Below, one piece after another: positions 8,870 to 17,215 of a DNA stretch of 64,000 nucleotides. This DNA comes from Streptomyces sp. T12 (lineage in GTDB: Bacteria; Actinomycetota; Actinomycetes; Streptomycetales; Streptomycetaceae), in the NCBI RefSeq assembly GCF_028736035.1, contig NZ_CP117866.1:9527001-9591000 (forward strand). Direction: 5' to 3'. Within the stretch, counting starts at the first letter, position 1, and each line of letters begins with the position of its first letter. The notes beneath the pieces are model-generated. The model made no database searches, was not told where the DNA came from, and worked only from the letters and a program-made list of their open reading frames with translations. The position numbers were made by a program, and so were the translations under genes.

Positions 8870-8886
8870 ATACCCCTCGGCGGTAT
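8870..8886. promoter_or_regulatory. Second CsoR-like copper operator
   Basis: ATACCCC-TCG-GCGGTAT repeats the 7-3-7 design seen at 5598 with one mismatch in the right arm. It lies 39 nt upstream of the DUF6153 start, so that gene and the downstream oxidase would be induced by copper if a CsoR encoded elsewhere binds here. Confidence 0.58.
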
Positions 8887-8920
8887 CTGGTGGCCGGGGC
8901 TGCCCGATGAGCGCTCGCCG

Positions 8921-9481
8921 TCACCGGGCCCGCGCCGGGGCCGACGCGCCCGCCGTCGCTGTGCCCGCCCGCTGCTCCTGCTGTCTGCGCCACCCGTACC
9001 GGGTCACACCGCGGGGCTTGTACACCGACAGCCCCGTCGTCACCAGCAGCACGAGCACGGCGGCTGCGGCGTCGGCCACCAGCTGAATCCGGAGCCCGTC
9101 CAGGCCGGAGCCGGGGCCGCCCGGCTCCGCCACCGCGTCCGCCACGTGGCCGGCCACCTGCATGTGCAGCAGCAGAAGGAAGGTGGCGGCCACGGTCAGG
9201 GCGAGCTTCATCAGAACCCAGTAGTGGCGGAACAACCCCCACGTGGTCCCCAGGGACTGGACCAGCCCGGTCAGCAGTGAGGTGAACGCCAGCGGGACGA
9301 TGACGTACCAGCCGGTCAGCTCCATGGCCAGATAGACGCCCTGTGCCCTTTGCGGGTCCTGGCCGCCGGTGAGGCCGGCGATAGCGAGTGCCAGGAAGGC
9401 GGCGACCGAGCCGAGCCAGCCCACCGAGGATGCGATGTGTGCGGTGAGCGCGAGTCTGCGAAGGGCGGGCGGCATCGCCAT
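8921..9481 (-). CDS. DUF2269-like integral membrane protein
   Basis: 186 aa. The ATG overlaps the stop of the preceding small gene (TGATG). Four hydrophobic segments are visible: ALTAHIASSVGWLGSVAAFL, GWYVIVPLAFTSLLTGLVQS, KLALTVAATFLLLLHM and AAAAVLVLLVTTGLSVYKPR. A conserved-looking His sits in helix 1 and another in helix 3, then a basic, Ala-rich tail. The helix pattern resembles DUF2269/CopD-like membrane proteins. No enzymatic motif is seen. Translational coupling to the 60-aa protein and the TetR-type operator upstream suggest the two act together in the copper region. Confidence 0.65.
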   Translation of the reverse strand: MAMPPALRRLALTAHIASSVGWLGSVAAFLALAIAGLTGGQDPQRAQGVYLAMELTGWYVIVPLAFTSLLTGLVQSLGTTWGLFRHYWVLMKLALTVAATFLLLLHMQVAGHVADAVAEPGGPGSGLDGLRIQLVADAAAAVLVLLVTTGLSVYKPRGVTRYGWRRQQEQRAGTATAGASAPARAR

Positions 9482-9663
9482 CAGTGACCGCTGCCCGAGT
9501 GCATGCCGGGTCCGAACCCGCCGCCCGTGAGATGCAGCACGAGGAACAGGGCGATCAGCGCTATCGCGACAGCGCCGGACACTTTCACCCAGCGCGGAGC
9601 GCCGGGGGCAGGCGCCTCGGCGGGTCCCGTGCCGGTGGCCGGGTCGGACGATGAATCGGTCAT
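9481..9663 (-). CDS. Small single-span membrane protein
   Basis: 60 aa from ATG at 9663, preceded by AAGGACA. A Ser/Pro/Ala-rich N-terminus leads into one hydrophobic helix (VSGAVAIALIALFLVLHLT) and a Gly/His/Met tail (GGGFGPGMHSGSGH) that could touch metal. It is the first gene after the TetR-type operator at 9726, and its stop overlaps the start of the DUF2269-like gene. No family is recognised with certainty. Confidence 0.6.
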   Translation of the reverse strand: MTDSSSDPATGTGPAEAPAPGAPRWVKVSGAVAIALIALFLVLHLTGGGFGPGMHSGSGH

Positions 9664-9725
9664 GTGGGTGGGTGTCCTTCTGTCGGGCGTGGGCGTGGGG
9701 GCGGGATGTGGTTGAGCTGACCACA

Positions 9726-9753
9726 TTTATAGAGACAGTGTGTCTCTGTCAAT
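9726..9753 (-). promoter_or_regulatory. Promoter with TetR-type operator
   Basis: The core AGAGACA-GTG-TGTCTCT (9731-9747) is a perfect 7-3-7 palindrome. Read leftward, it is embedded between TTGACA and TATAAA, which fit -35 and -10 elements with an unusually short spacer. The whole 28-mer matches the site at 11968 (reverse complement) at 23 of 28 positions. It lies 62 nt upstream of the 60-aa gene. The TetR protein at 11251 is the natural candidate ligand. Confidence 0.68.
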
Positions 9754-9892
9754 CCATGCTGTATCGATATCGCCGCTGTGCGTGCACCGGCAGGCCCGAC
9801 CTTGCGGAGTTGTGTACCCCGAGTAGGGCGATGCGGCCAAGGGGCAATGATCAGTGCCCGCACGGGCGGCGGAGACAGTGGAGAGCGACGGT

Positions 9893-10255
9893 ATGAAGGC
9901 AGGCTGCGTGGCCCTGCGTCTCGTATTGCTCGCTCTGTTGCTGCTCGGCGTCGGGGTTCTGCACACCTTGAGCCACGCCGGGGCGCATGGCGGCCTGTCG
10001 GCAGTCGGCTCGGCTCCGCACGCCCATCAGGCGCACGCCGCCGCCCTCGTCGACGATTCGCAGCACAGTGCCCAAGCGGAGGGAACGCCCGCGTCCGACT
10101 GCTTCGCGCTGACCCCGAGCGGATCGTGGCTGCTTCCGCCGCCCTGCGCGGCGACGTGGAGCGGTGCCGTGGACCTCGGTGCACTCAGGGCCGATGCGCT
10201 TCAGGACGCCGGCGGGGGTCCGCCGCTGTCCCGGTTGTCGGTGCTGCGGATCTAG
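9893..10255 (+). CDS. Second DUF6153-like small protein
   Basis: 120 aa from ATG at 9893 with GGAGAG just upstream. A strong N-terminal hydrophobic segment (CVALRLVLLALLLLGVGVLH) precedes a His-rich part (TLSHAGAHGG, HAHQAHAAAL) and two cysteines in DCFALTPSGSWLLPPPCAATW, and it ends PLSRLSVLRI like other DUF6153 proteins. It is divergent from the 60-aa/DUF2269 pair. The role is unknown; the copper link is positional. Confidence 0.6.
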   Translation: MKAGCVALRLVLLALLLLGVGVLHTLSHAGAHGGLSAVGSAPHAHQAHAAALVDDSQHSAQAEGTPASDCFALTPSGSWLLPPPCAATWSGAVDLGALRADALQDAGGGPPLSRLSVLRI

Positions 10256-10411
10256 GCCGACGGTGATCTGACGCGCGCACCCGAAGGTGCCGCGCCTCGG
10301 CGTGCCGGGCCTTCTTGGCCCGGCCTGCGCTTCTCCCCCCGTTCACCGTCTGCGCTCCCACGGGCCGGTCCAGTGCACCCGCGTGCCGGCCCGCGCTGAA
10401 AGGCGTCCTTC

Positions 10412-11202
10412 GTGTCCCAGCAGCACCTCACCGACAGCACCGCCGTACCCACGCCTCGACGAGCACCGCAGGCGTACGAGCCGTACCCCCATGTCATCCA
10501 GCAGCGAACCGCGCCGATGCGATCCGTCGGCGCGCCCCGAAGCGCACGCCCCTGCTCGGTAACTATCTCGGCTACGCCGCCACGTTCGTCGGCGCCGGAC
10601 TGATCAGCGGCGCCATCGTGCACCACCCGCTGGACCCCGCCCGCTACACCCTCATTGCCGTCGTCGGCGCGGCGGTCTTCCTCTTCGCCATCGTCCTCAA
10701 CGAGTTCGTGCTCACCAAGCGGCGACCGGGCGCGCGCAGAGTGTTCGGCGTCGTGGCTGCCTCACTCGCGCTGTCCTTGGGCATCGGCATGCTCAGCGGC
10801 GGACTGTAGCACTTCGAGGACTTTCCCGAACGCGCCGCGATGCTGATCCCCTTCGGGCTGAGCCTGTCCTTCATCGCCTACGTACTTCGGCACGAGCCGG
10901 CGCGGTGGCGCAGCATCGCCGGCCCCGCGGGGGTGCTGGTCCTGGTGACCGCGGCTGTCGCATTCGTCGGTCTGCGCGGCATCGCCGACGGCATGGCCGC
11001 GGATGCGGGTGGTGGTGGGCACAGTCACGGCGAGGAGACGACCGGGGAGACGGGGACGCCGGAGGAGGCGGAGCCGGGTAATCAGGAGCCGGGGCATCAT
11101 GAAGAGCCGGGCAACGAGACGCCGGCTTCCGAGCCCTCGCGGACGGGAATTCCTGCGGGCACCGAGGATGCCGGGCACGCCGACGACGGGCACAGCCACT
11201 GA
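10412..11202 (+). pseudogene. Multispan membrane protein with His-rich tail, broken by a frameshift and an in-frame TAG
   Basis: A GTG at 10412 after AAAGG gives an N-terminus (MSQQHLTDSTAVPTPRR) that must shift frame near 10530 to reach NYLGYAATFVGAGLISGAIV ... LIAVVGAAVFLFAIVLNEFV. That frame meets a TAG at 10807. The same frame then resumes immediately with HFEDFPERAAMLIPFGLSLS, a helix (GVLVLVTAAVAFVGLRGIA) and a His/Glu-rich end (GHSHGEETTGETG ... HADDGHSH). The two halves clearly belong to one protein, about 250 aa long. Simple decay is the likeliest explanation; an ATG at 10840 could still make a shorter protein. Confidence 0.6.
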
Positions 11203-11250
11203 GCCGTGCGCGCGGCTCCGGAGGGTTTCAGTCCAGCAGCGCGACCCCGG

Positions 11251-11928
11251 TCATGAACCGGGCGAGTGATGGTCGCGGGCGGAGTTGTGCCCGTGGTGGT
11301 GTGGCGGGTGCGCGGTGGCGTCGACGTGCCGGGTGCCCTCCGAGGTGTCGGCGGGACAGGGCCGCACCCCGGCCAGGGTGACCGTGACAAGCCGGTGGAC
11401 CGCAGCTTTTGACGGCAGGGCGCCGGCCGCGGTCAGGGCGTGCAGACAGTAGCTCGCGAGCTCGCCGGGCGGGATGTCGTCCCGGACCGCACCGGTCCGT
11501 ACAGCGTCGGCCAGCAGGTCCTCGATCATGCCGTGCAGCCGCCGCTGTGCCTCGGTGACCTGCTGGTCCCGGTGCAGGAACGCCGCGAGGTCGTTGTCGT
11601 GGTGGCCCCGCGATTCGCGGGAGATGAGGGCGAAGGCCCGCAGCACGGCTTCGAGGCGCTCACCCGGCTCCTCGATCCGGTCCCGGACCGAGGCCAGGTG
11701 GTCGAGGTGGTGGCTGATCTGCTGCTCGTGCCAGGCGAGCAGGATCGACTCGACGTCCGGGAAGTACTTGTACAGCGTCGCACGGCCGATCCCGGAGTCC
11801 TTGGCGATCCGTGACATCGTCACCGACGTCAGCCCGTACTCGGCGACCAGCGCCGCGGTGGTTTCCAGGACCGCGGCGCGTACTGCGGCGCGGTGCGCGT
11901 CGATGGTCTCGGTCCACAGCTTGGGCAC
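11251..11928 (-). CDS. TetR/AcrR-family repressor with His-rich C-terminus
   Basis: 225 aa. The N-terminal helix-turn-helix is clear (AEYGLTSVTMSRIAKDSGIG then RATLYKYFPDVESIL, residues 29-65). The ligand domain follows, and the last 25 residues are His-rich (HPPHHHGHNSARDHH), unusual for TetR and suggestive of metal sensing. The start lies 39 nt from the 28-bp operator at 11968, which recurs at 9726 before the small membrane-protein operon. It therefore probably represses both a divergent gene and that operon. The ligand (copper or an organic compound) is not determinable from the sequence. Confidence 0.85.
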   Translation of the reverse strand: MPKLWTETIDAHRAAVRAAVLETTAALVAEYGLTSVTMSRIAKDSGIGRATLYKYFPDVESILLAWHEQQISHHLDHLASVRDRIEEPGERLEAVLRAFALISRESRGHHDNDLAAFLHRDQQVTEAQRRLHGMIEDLLADAVRTGAVRDDIPPGELASYCLHALTAAGALPSKAAVHRLVTVTLAGVRPCPADTSEGTRHVDATAHPPHHHGHNSARDHHSPGS

Positions 11929-11967
11929 GGCCCCAGCATACGGTCCGGCGACGTCGTAACATCATGA

Positions 11968-11995
11968 ATTGACAGTGACAATGTGTCTCGATAAA
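11968..11995 (+). promoter_or_regulatory. Promoter with TetR-type operator, second copy
   Basis: The sequence holds TTGACA and GATAAA in rightward orientation with GTGACA-ATG-TGTCTC between them. It is the reverse-oriented near-copy (23/28) of the site at 9726. The orientation fires toward the methyltransferase fragment at about 12025, divergent from the TetR gene whose start is 39 nt to the left. Confidence 0.6.
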
Positions 11996-12024
11996 GCTGG
12001 GAGCGTCACCGGAACCGGACGATC

Positions 12025-12345
12025 AGGCCCGAGGGTTTGTACGTCACCCGGCCGCCCTGGGGCATCGGCCGCCCCCAACCGGCGTTCGAGGACCTCGCCG
12101 AAGCCGGTGTCCTCCGGGGGCGGGTCCTGGACGCCGGCTGCGCCACCGGTGAGCACGCGATCATGGCGGCAGACTCGGCCTCGATGCGACCGGCGCGGAC
12201 CTGGCCGCAAACGCCTTGCGCACGGCTGAGGAAAAGGCGCGAGCCCGAGACCGTTCGGTGCGCTTCCTCCGGCACGACGCCCGGCAACTGGCCGTGCTCG
12301 ACGAGTTGTTCGACACCGTGCTCGACTGCGGCTTCCCTGGCCGGC
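12025..12345 (+). pseudogene. SAM-dependent methyltransferase fragment
   Basis: One frame reads YVTRPPWGIGRPQPAFEDLA then EAGVLRGRVLDAGCATGEHA, the class I SAM-binding motif. After a shift near 12175 another frame continues NALRTAEEKARARDRSVRFL, RHDARQLAVLDELFDTVLDC. Similarity stops near 12345, where reverse-transcriptase-related sequence soon begins. This was probably the divergent target of the TetR repressor, destroyed by indels and insertion. Confidence 0.6.
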
Positions 12346-12429
12346 GGTTGTGTTGTCCGTCGGCTCATCGCGGTATTACGGCCGCCGGGAAGGGCTGCTG
12401 CTTCGTCGATGCGCAGGTTGTGTGGAGGG

Positions 12430-13590
12430 GCTTGGTGAGTGCCGTTTCGGCTAGTTCCACCACGTCGGGATCCCTGAAGCTGGATCCGGTCCGAGCCTTG
12501 CAGCATGCGCTCTACCGGGCGGCCAAGGCCGATCCCGGACGGCGGTTCCACGCGCTGGGGGGCAAGGTCCACCGCAGGGACGTCCTGAGGCGCGCGTGGG
12601 TGACGGTGCGTCGCAACAATGGCGCGCTGGGTGTTCATTCCGAAGCCCGGGGTGGCGGAGCAGAGGCCATTGTCGATTCCCTCGGTTCGCGACCGGATCG
12701 TGCAGGCCGCGTTGAAGATCGTGCTCGAGCCGGTCTTCGAGGCCGGCATGCTCCCGTGCTCGTTCGGGTTCCGGCCGGAGCGCGGAGCGCACGATGCCCT
12801 CCAGGTCCTCGTGGATGAGGCGTGGCGGGACAGGCGTTGGGTGGTGGAGACGGACATCGCCAACTGCTTGTCGTGGACCGGTCGGTCCTCTCAAGCTCCT
12901 GCGCGCGATGCTGCGGGCCGGGGTCATCTCCCCGCTGCTGGCCAATGTCTATGTGCACCGGCCGGACCGGGCGTGGTCGACACGGGAACACGGGGTGCTG
13001 GTGCGCTATGCCGACGATGCGGTGGTGATGTGCGCCAGCCGCGAGCAGGCTGAGGCCGCCCTGGAGCGGCTGCGGAGCCTGCTGGCTCAACTCGACCTGG
13101 AGCCGAAGGCGGCCAAGACCAGGATCGAGCACCTGCCGGTGAGCGGCGAGGGGTTCGACTTCCTTGGCTTCCACCACCGGTGGGTGGCGTTGTCCCGGCC
13201 GCACGGCAACCGGCGCCCGGTTGCCTTCCTCGCCCGCTGGCCCTCGGCAAGGGCGATGCAGCATGCCCGCGACCGGATCCGTGAACTCACGGACCGACGC
13301 AGGCTGTTGCGGCCGGTCAAGGTGATCGTGGAGGACGTGAACGCGTTTCTGCGCGGATGGGCTGCGTATTTCCGGTTCGGGAACTCGGCCCATGTCTGTG
13401 ACCAGATCGGCTCGTACGCGCGGATGCGGATCGGCGGGTTCCTTGCCAAGAAGCACCGGCGCACCAGGAAGTTCGGCTGGGCGGTGGTTGCCTTCGCTGC
13501 CCAAGACTCCCTGGGACTGATCGCCCTGCACGGAACCGTCGTTGCACCCAGGCCCTTCCCGGACTGGCGGGGCAGGGCCGGGTTCTGTGC
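12430..13590 (+). pseudogene. Group II intron reverse transcriptase/maturase remnant
   Basis: Pieces in several frames line up with one intron-encoded protein: DPVRALQHALYRAAKADPGR and [16 protein letters not shown] (N-terminal RT region); [35 protein letters not shown] and WVVETDIAN (RT blocks); [15 protein letters not shown] and [15 protein letters not shown] with the YADD catalytic motif; then maturase sequence ending HGTVVAPRPFPDWRGRAG. Internal deletions remove the segments after RNNGA and between TDIAN and GVISP, and frames shift. No domain V hairpin of the ribozyme was recognised nearby, so the intron is dead. Confidence 0.75.
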
Positions 13591-13597
13591 CGTAGCG

Positions 13598-14160
13598 CAA
13601 AAGTGCCCTCCTGACCTGGGACGATGAACCTTGTCGAGGGGGTCTGTCGGTCCAGGCGGAAGACACTTTCTGCGTGCAGGGTATCGGTTCGCGTCCCAAG
13701 CTCCATGTCTCCGCCGACGGTTCGGGAGTGGTTGGGCACTGGTCATGACCCGGGCCGGATCGCCACCGACCTCGCGGTGATGCCGGCCGGCCATTACGGA
13801 TCCGGCCGTGCTGCGGGACCAGGGGGCCAGGTGTTCGGCCCGGTCGTCTCGACACCGACTGGCGCCCTGCCGGCACGTACTGGACCGTCTGCGTTCGGCC
13901 CGCGCTCAGGCACGGGAAGTGGCCTGGCTGCAGGCATCTGAGACCCGTTCCGGCATGCCGGCGGCGAAACCCGGTGGACAGGAAGCGCCCGGCCTGGTCC
14001 TGGACATCGACGCCACACCGGTGACCTGCCACTCCGAGAAGGACCAGGCCGCACCCACGTACAAGGGCGGCTTCGGCTTCCACTGGTGTGTCTGCCGGCG
14101 AACACCGGCGAGGGCATGTCCGGGCGACTGCGGCCCTGGAACGCTGGTGCCGTTCACGAC
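13598..14160 (+). mobile_element. IS1380-family insertion sequence, truncated copy 1
   Basis: This stretch is a diverged duplicate of 15620-16220. It shares the left-end region (GGACGATGAACCTTG against GGACGGTGAGCCTTG) and transposase pieces such as LHVSADGS, PGRIATDLAVM, SARAQAREVAWLQASE, LVLDIDATPVTCHSEKDQAA and PTYKGGFGFHW. It is riddled with frameshifts and ends near 14160 inside the region corresponding to GRLRP. Boundaries are approximate; no terminal repeats could be defined. Confidence 0.65.
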
Positions 14161-14283
14161 GGATGCATGTCCGCGAACAGTCCGGGCCGACTGTCTCCCC
14201 AACTCACTCCCCTTGAACCGCAGAACGAGTCTGGCTCCACCACTGACGCGGCGGAGCCAGAAGCCAACATCTCCATCAGTCTT

Positions 14284-15264
14284 TTAGGCGGGGAGGAGGG
14301 TCCTGACCGCTTGGAGCACAGCCGGATCTTCGAGCAAGTGCCGCAGGTCGTCCAGTTTCTGCGCGATGGCGTAACCGTCGGCGATGGCCGGGAGCGTGTC
14401 GTACTGCGGCGGCGTGACGACGCTGGGGTGCTGGTAATCCTTCACCACCTGCTCGTTCTCCGGTGCCGTCCAGGGGCGGATGTTCCCGTTGCCGTCCCAG
14501 GGCTGGAGTGTGCGCGCGTACCACATGGGCTCTGCGGGATCGACGCCGTACACGGTCGTCGGATCAAGCCGTGTGACCGGTTCGGCGTACTGCCACATCG
14601 CGTAAAGCCGGTCGACGTTTGCGTGGAGCAGGAAGACGAACGGGTCACGGAAGGCCGTGTGGCCATCGCTGATGGTGCCGCCGATGTAACCGTGGGCGCT
14701 GTTGTGGCTGCCTTCGAGCTTGATCCGCATACTCCGGTAATCCGGCGAGCCGATGATGTCGGCATCGGAGAAGGGCGGCTGAGGCGCCTCGCCCGGTACC
14801 GCGCGGGTGATGCTGCGCGGCGGGTCGAAGGGGTTGGCGTGCTCGGGGTCGAAGGCATCGCCGCGGTAGGGGTCGGCGGTCGGGTTGTAGAAACCGGCGC
14901 TGAGCCAGGGCTCTCCCGCCTCTCCTGATTTCGACCCCATCACGCTGGGCGTGAAGAGCGGGCTGGGATCCGTCGTCCAGTCCCAGTAGTGCAGCGACAG
15001 CCTTGGGTCTACGGAGCGGATCAGCTGCTCGAACCGGTTGCAGAGCTCCCGGTGCCATGGGATGAACTCCGGACCGCCGTGGACATGCGTCGCCTGGTGG
15101 ATCTCGTCCTGCTTGTACCACTGACTGACACCCCCGACGGGGAAGTCATCCCGGTTTCCCGGGTAGTGGCGAGTCTGCAGCTGCTTGATGGCGTCGATGA
15201 ACGCCGACACCTCGTCTGCGTCGACCTGGGCAATGTTGCGTCGTATGCCGTCGCCTCTGATCAC
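14284..15264 (-). CDS. Tyrosinase-family copper enzyme
   Basis: 326 aa from GTG at 15264, preceded by GGAGAGG. The CuA region shows THVHGGPEFIPWHRELCNRF with His62 and His71 in the usual spacing. CuB shows GSHNSAHGYIGG and later DPFVFLLHANVDRLYAMWQ. The common LHH pair is LHA here, and no Tat signal or MelC1-type caddie is visible, so it is intracellular or needs a distant partner. Family activity: binuclear-copper oxidation of phenols or o-aminophenols; the substrate is unknown. It lies intact between two IS1380 remnants. Confidence 0.85.
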   Translation of the reverse strand: MIRGDGIRRNIAQVDADEVSAFIDAIKQLQTRHYPGNRDDFPVGGVSQWYKQDEIHQATHVHGGPEFIPWHRELCNRFEQLIRSVDPRLSLHYWDWTTDPSPLFTPSVMGSKSGEAGEPWLSAGFYNPTADPYRGDAFDPEHANPFDPPRSITRAVPGEAPQPPFSDADIIGSPDYRSMRIKLEGSHNSAHGYIGGTISDGHTAFRDPFVFLLHANVDRLYAMWQYAEPVTRLDPTTVYGVDPAEPMWYARTLQPWDGNGNIRPWTAPENEQVVKDYQHPSVVTPPQYDTLPAIADGYAIAQKLDDLRHLLEDPAVLQAVRTLLPA

Positions 15265-15619
15265 GAGATCGTCCCTCTCCAGGGTTGGTGAGTCATGGAT
15301 GTGGGGGCGCGTGAAAAGCAGCCATCGTTTGATTCGTCAACAAATAGCTCGGTCGCGTCGATTGACGCATATCGGGACCCTTTACCAGTAGGGCACACGT
15401 GCCCATGCCGTGCATGTGGATCATGCGAGGCGGCGGGTGCGGAGCGACGCCCGGCGCGGGCGGTCTGGAAGGCAGTCGTAGCCCACTGCGGCTGCTGGGC
15501 GAAGGCCGGGACCATGCGGCGGGAGCCGACACGTGAACGTACCGCCCGGGCATCCTCCTCGGGGTAGCCCCGAAAGGGGAGCCCTAGCCTCGCCGTTTCG
15601 CTTGGGTACGGCGGCTGTT
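15265..15619. other. Non-coding gap upstream of the tyrosinase gene
   Basis: About 355 bp with no credible gene; the base composition is more AT-rich near 15320-15370 than elsewhere. It should hold the tyrosinase promoter, but no clear operator was recognised. Confidence 0.5.
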
Positions 15620-17050
15620 GAGGCGGAAACGCGAAAGTGCTTCCTGACCGGGGACGGTGAGCCTTGCTGCGGGGTTCCGCCGGTTCAGGCGGAGGGCACG
15701 CTCTACGTGCAGGCGATCGGGTTGCGTCCCAAGGTCCAGGTCAGTGCCGATGGTTCGGGGATGGTCGGTCATGCTGGGGCACGGTTGCTGGCGGCATGAT
15801 CCGGGCCGGATCGCCACCGACCTGGCGGTGATGCTTGCCGACGGCGGCGCGGCCATCGCGGACCTGGCCGTACTGCGGGACCAGGCAGCAGTCTTCGGCT
15901 CTGTCGCTTCGACGCCGACGGCCTGGCGGCTGCTCGCCGATATTGATGACATCTCCCTCACCTCGCTGGCTTCTGCCCGCGCCCAGGCCCGGGAAGTCGC
16001 CTGGCTGCAGGCCGCCGAGCACGGTGAGGGCATCCCCGCAGCCCGGGCCGCGGGACGCATGCTGCCCGGGCTGGTCCTGGACCTCGACGCCACGCTGGTC
16101 ACCTGCCACTCCGAAAAACAGCAGGCCGCACCCACATACAAGGGCGGCTTCGGTTTCCACCCGCTGCTGTGCTTCCTGGCCAACACCGGCGAGGCACGGT
16201 CCGGCCGGCTGCGGCCCGGCAACGCCGGCGCCAACACCGCGAGCGACCACATCACCGTGCTCGACCAGGCACTCGCGCAGATCCCCGACGCCCACCGGCA
16301 CGGCACCGACATCCTCATCCGCACCGACGGCGCCGGATCCGCGAGAGCCTTCCTCGCCCACGTCCGCGCCCTGCGGAAACGAGGAATCCGTACCTACTTC
16401 TCAGTCGGATACGCCATCACCGGAACGGTCCGCCGCGCCATTCGGGCCATGCCCGACCGCCTTTGGCATCCCGCCCTGGACCAGGACGGGACGCTGCGTG
16501 ATGGCGCCGAGGCCGCCGAGCTGACCGGCATGATCGATCTGGACGGCTATCCGTCCGCCACACGCATCATCGTGCGCCGGGAGCGGCCGCACCCCGGAGC
16601 CAAGCTGTCCCTGTTCGACCAGGACGAGGGCCAGCGTCATCAGGTGTTCCTCACCGACACCCTCTACTCCTGTGGCGGCTCCGCCCAGTTCCTGGAGGTC
16701 CGTCCCCGCGGGCATGCCACCGTCGAGGACCACATCCGGTGCGGCAAGACCACCGGCTTCGGCCGCTTCCCCTCCCGCGACTTCAACGTCAACGCCGCCT
16801 GGCTCGAACTCAGCCTCACAGCGATCGACCCCTGGAGAAACGAGCTGGTCACGGCGTTTCATCGCCTCGCCACGCTGCCCCGCCCGGCCGGCTGACCGGC
16901 AATACCACCTGACCACCACGAACCGAACGACCTGGAGAACTCGACCACTGCGCCGGGACTCCACCATGCCCGAGCACCGAAAGCGCCTCACTCATCCGAC
17001 AGCTGACGATCAGCGACGTCTCATCACACCAATCGAAACAGCGAGGCTAG
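15620..17050 (+). mobile_element. IS1380-family insertion sequence, copy 2 (internally deleted)
   Basis: Contains a nearly complete but damaged IS1380-type transposase (next entry) plus flanks. The left end resembles that of copy 1. After the transposase, 16896-17050 carries no gene and no convincing matching inverted repeat, so the right boundary is a guess. The two copies lie in the same orientation about 1.5 kb apart with the tyrosinase gene between them. Confidence 0.55.
15690..16895 (+). pseudogene. IS1380-family DDE transposase, disrupted
   Basis: The N-terminal piece QAIGLRPKVQVSADGSGMVG ... GARLLAA stops at 15799. A second frame then resumes with HDPGRIATDLAVMLADGGAA and runs to TGA at 16893. 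The core is well kept: LVLDLDATLVTCHSEK (first Asp of the DDE triad), DILIRTDGAGSARAFL and RVE-like TVEDHIRCGKTTGFGRFPSR. The segment joining the two N-terminal pieces is missing. A block of roughly 60 residues is also missing after LELSLTAID, where the sequence jumps straight to PWRNELVTAFHRL. Transposition by this copy alone is unlikely. Confidence 0.75.
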
Positions 17051-17215
17051 CGGGCTGAGTGTGGCCGTCGCTCGCCTCGGGAATGGGGCCTGTCACAGGG
17101 GCCTCGATGCCCTCGACCGGAAGACGGTACGAGGGCGTTGACGCTACAAGATCACGCGACTCCGCAACGGCCCTGCGAGCAGGTTCGATTCGATCCTCAC
17201 CCCTTGGAGGTTTTG
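16896..17215. other. Gap between IS1380 copy 2 and the oxidoreductase
   Basis: About 320 bp without a gene. It includes the presumed right end of the insertion sequence and, near 17206, the GGAGG ribosome site of the next gene. No promoter was clear. Confidence 0.4.

Noticed and set aside
9808..9830. Third CsoR site (TACCCC near 9812) before the DUF6153-like gene at 9893
   Set aside because: Only one half matches; the second half lacks the GGGGTA arm.
12635..14083. 482-codon minus-strand frame across the intron and IS remnants
   Set aside because: Opposite to recognisable reverse-transcriptase and transposase pieces and without any family signature.
13598..17050. Defined terminal inverted repeats and target duplications for the IS1380 copies
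   Set aside because: Left ends of the two copies resemble each other, but no matching right-end repeat could be identified by eye.
17176..17206. GGTTCGATTC resembling a tRNA T-loop upstream of the LLM oxidoreductase
   Set aside because: The flanking five-base stems do not pair and no other tRNA arms are present.
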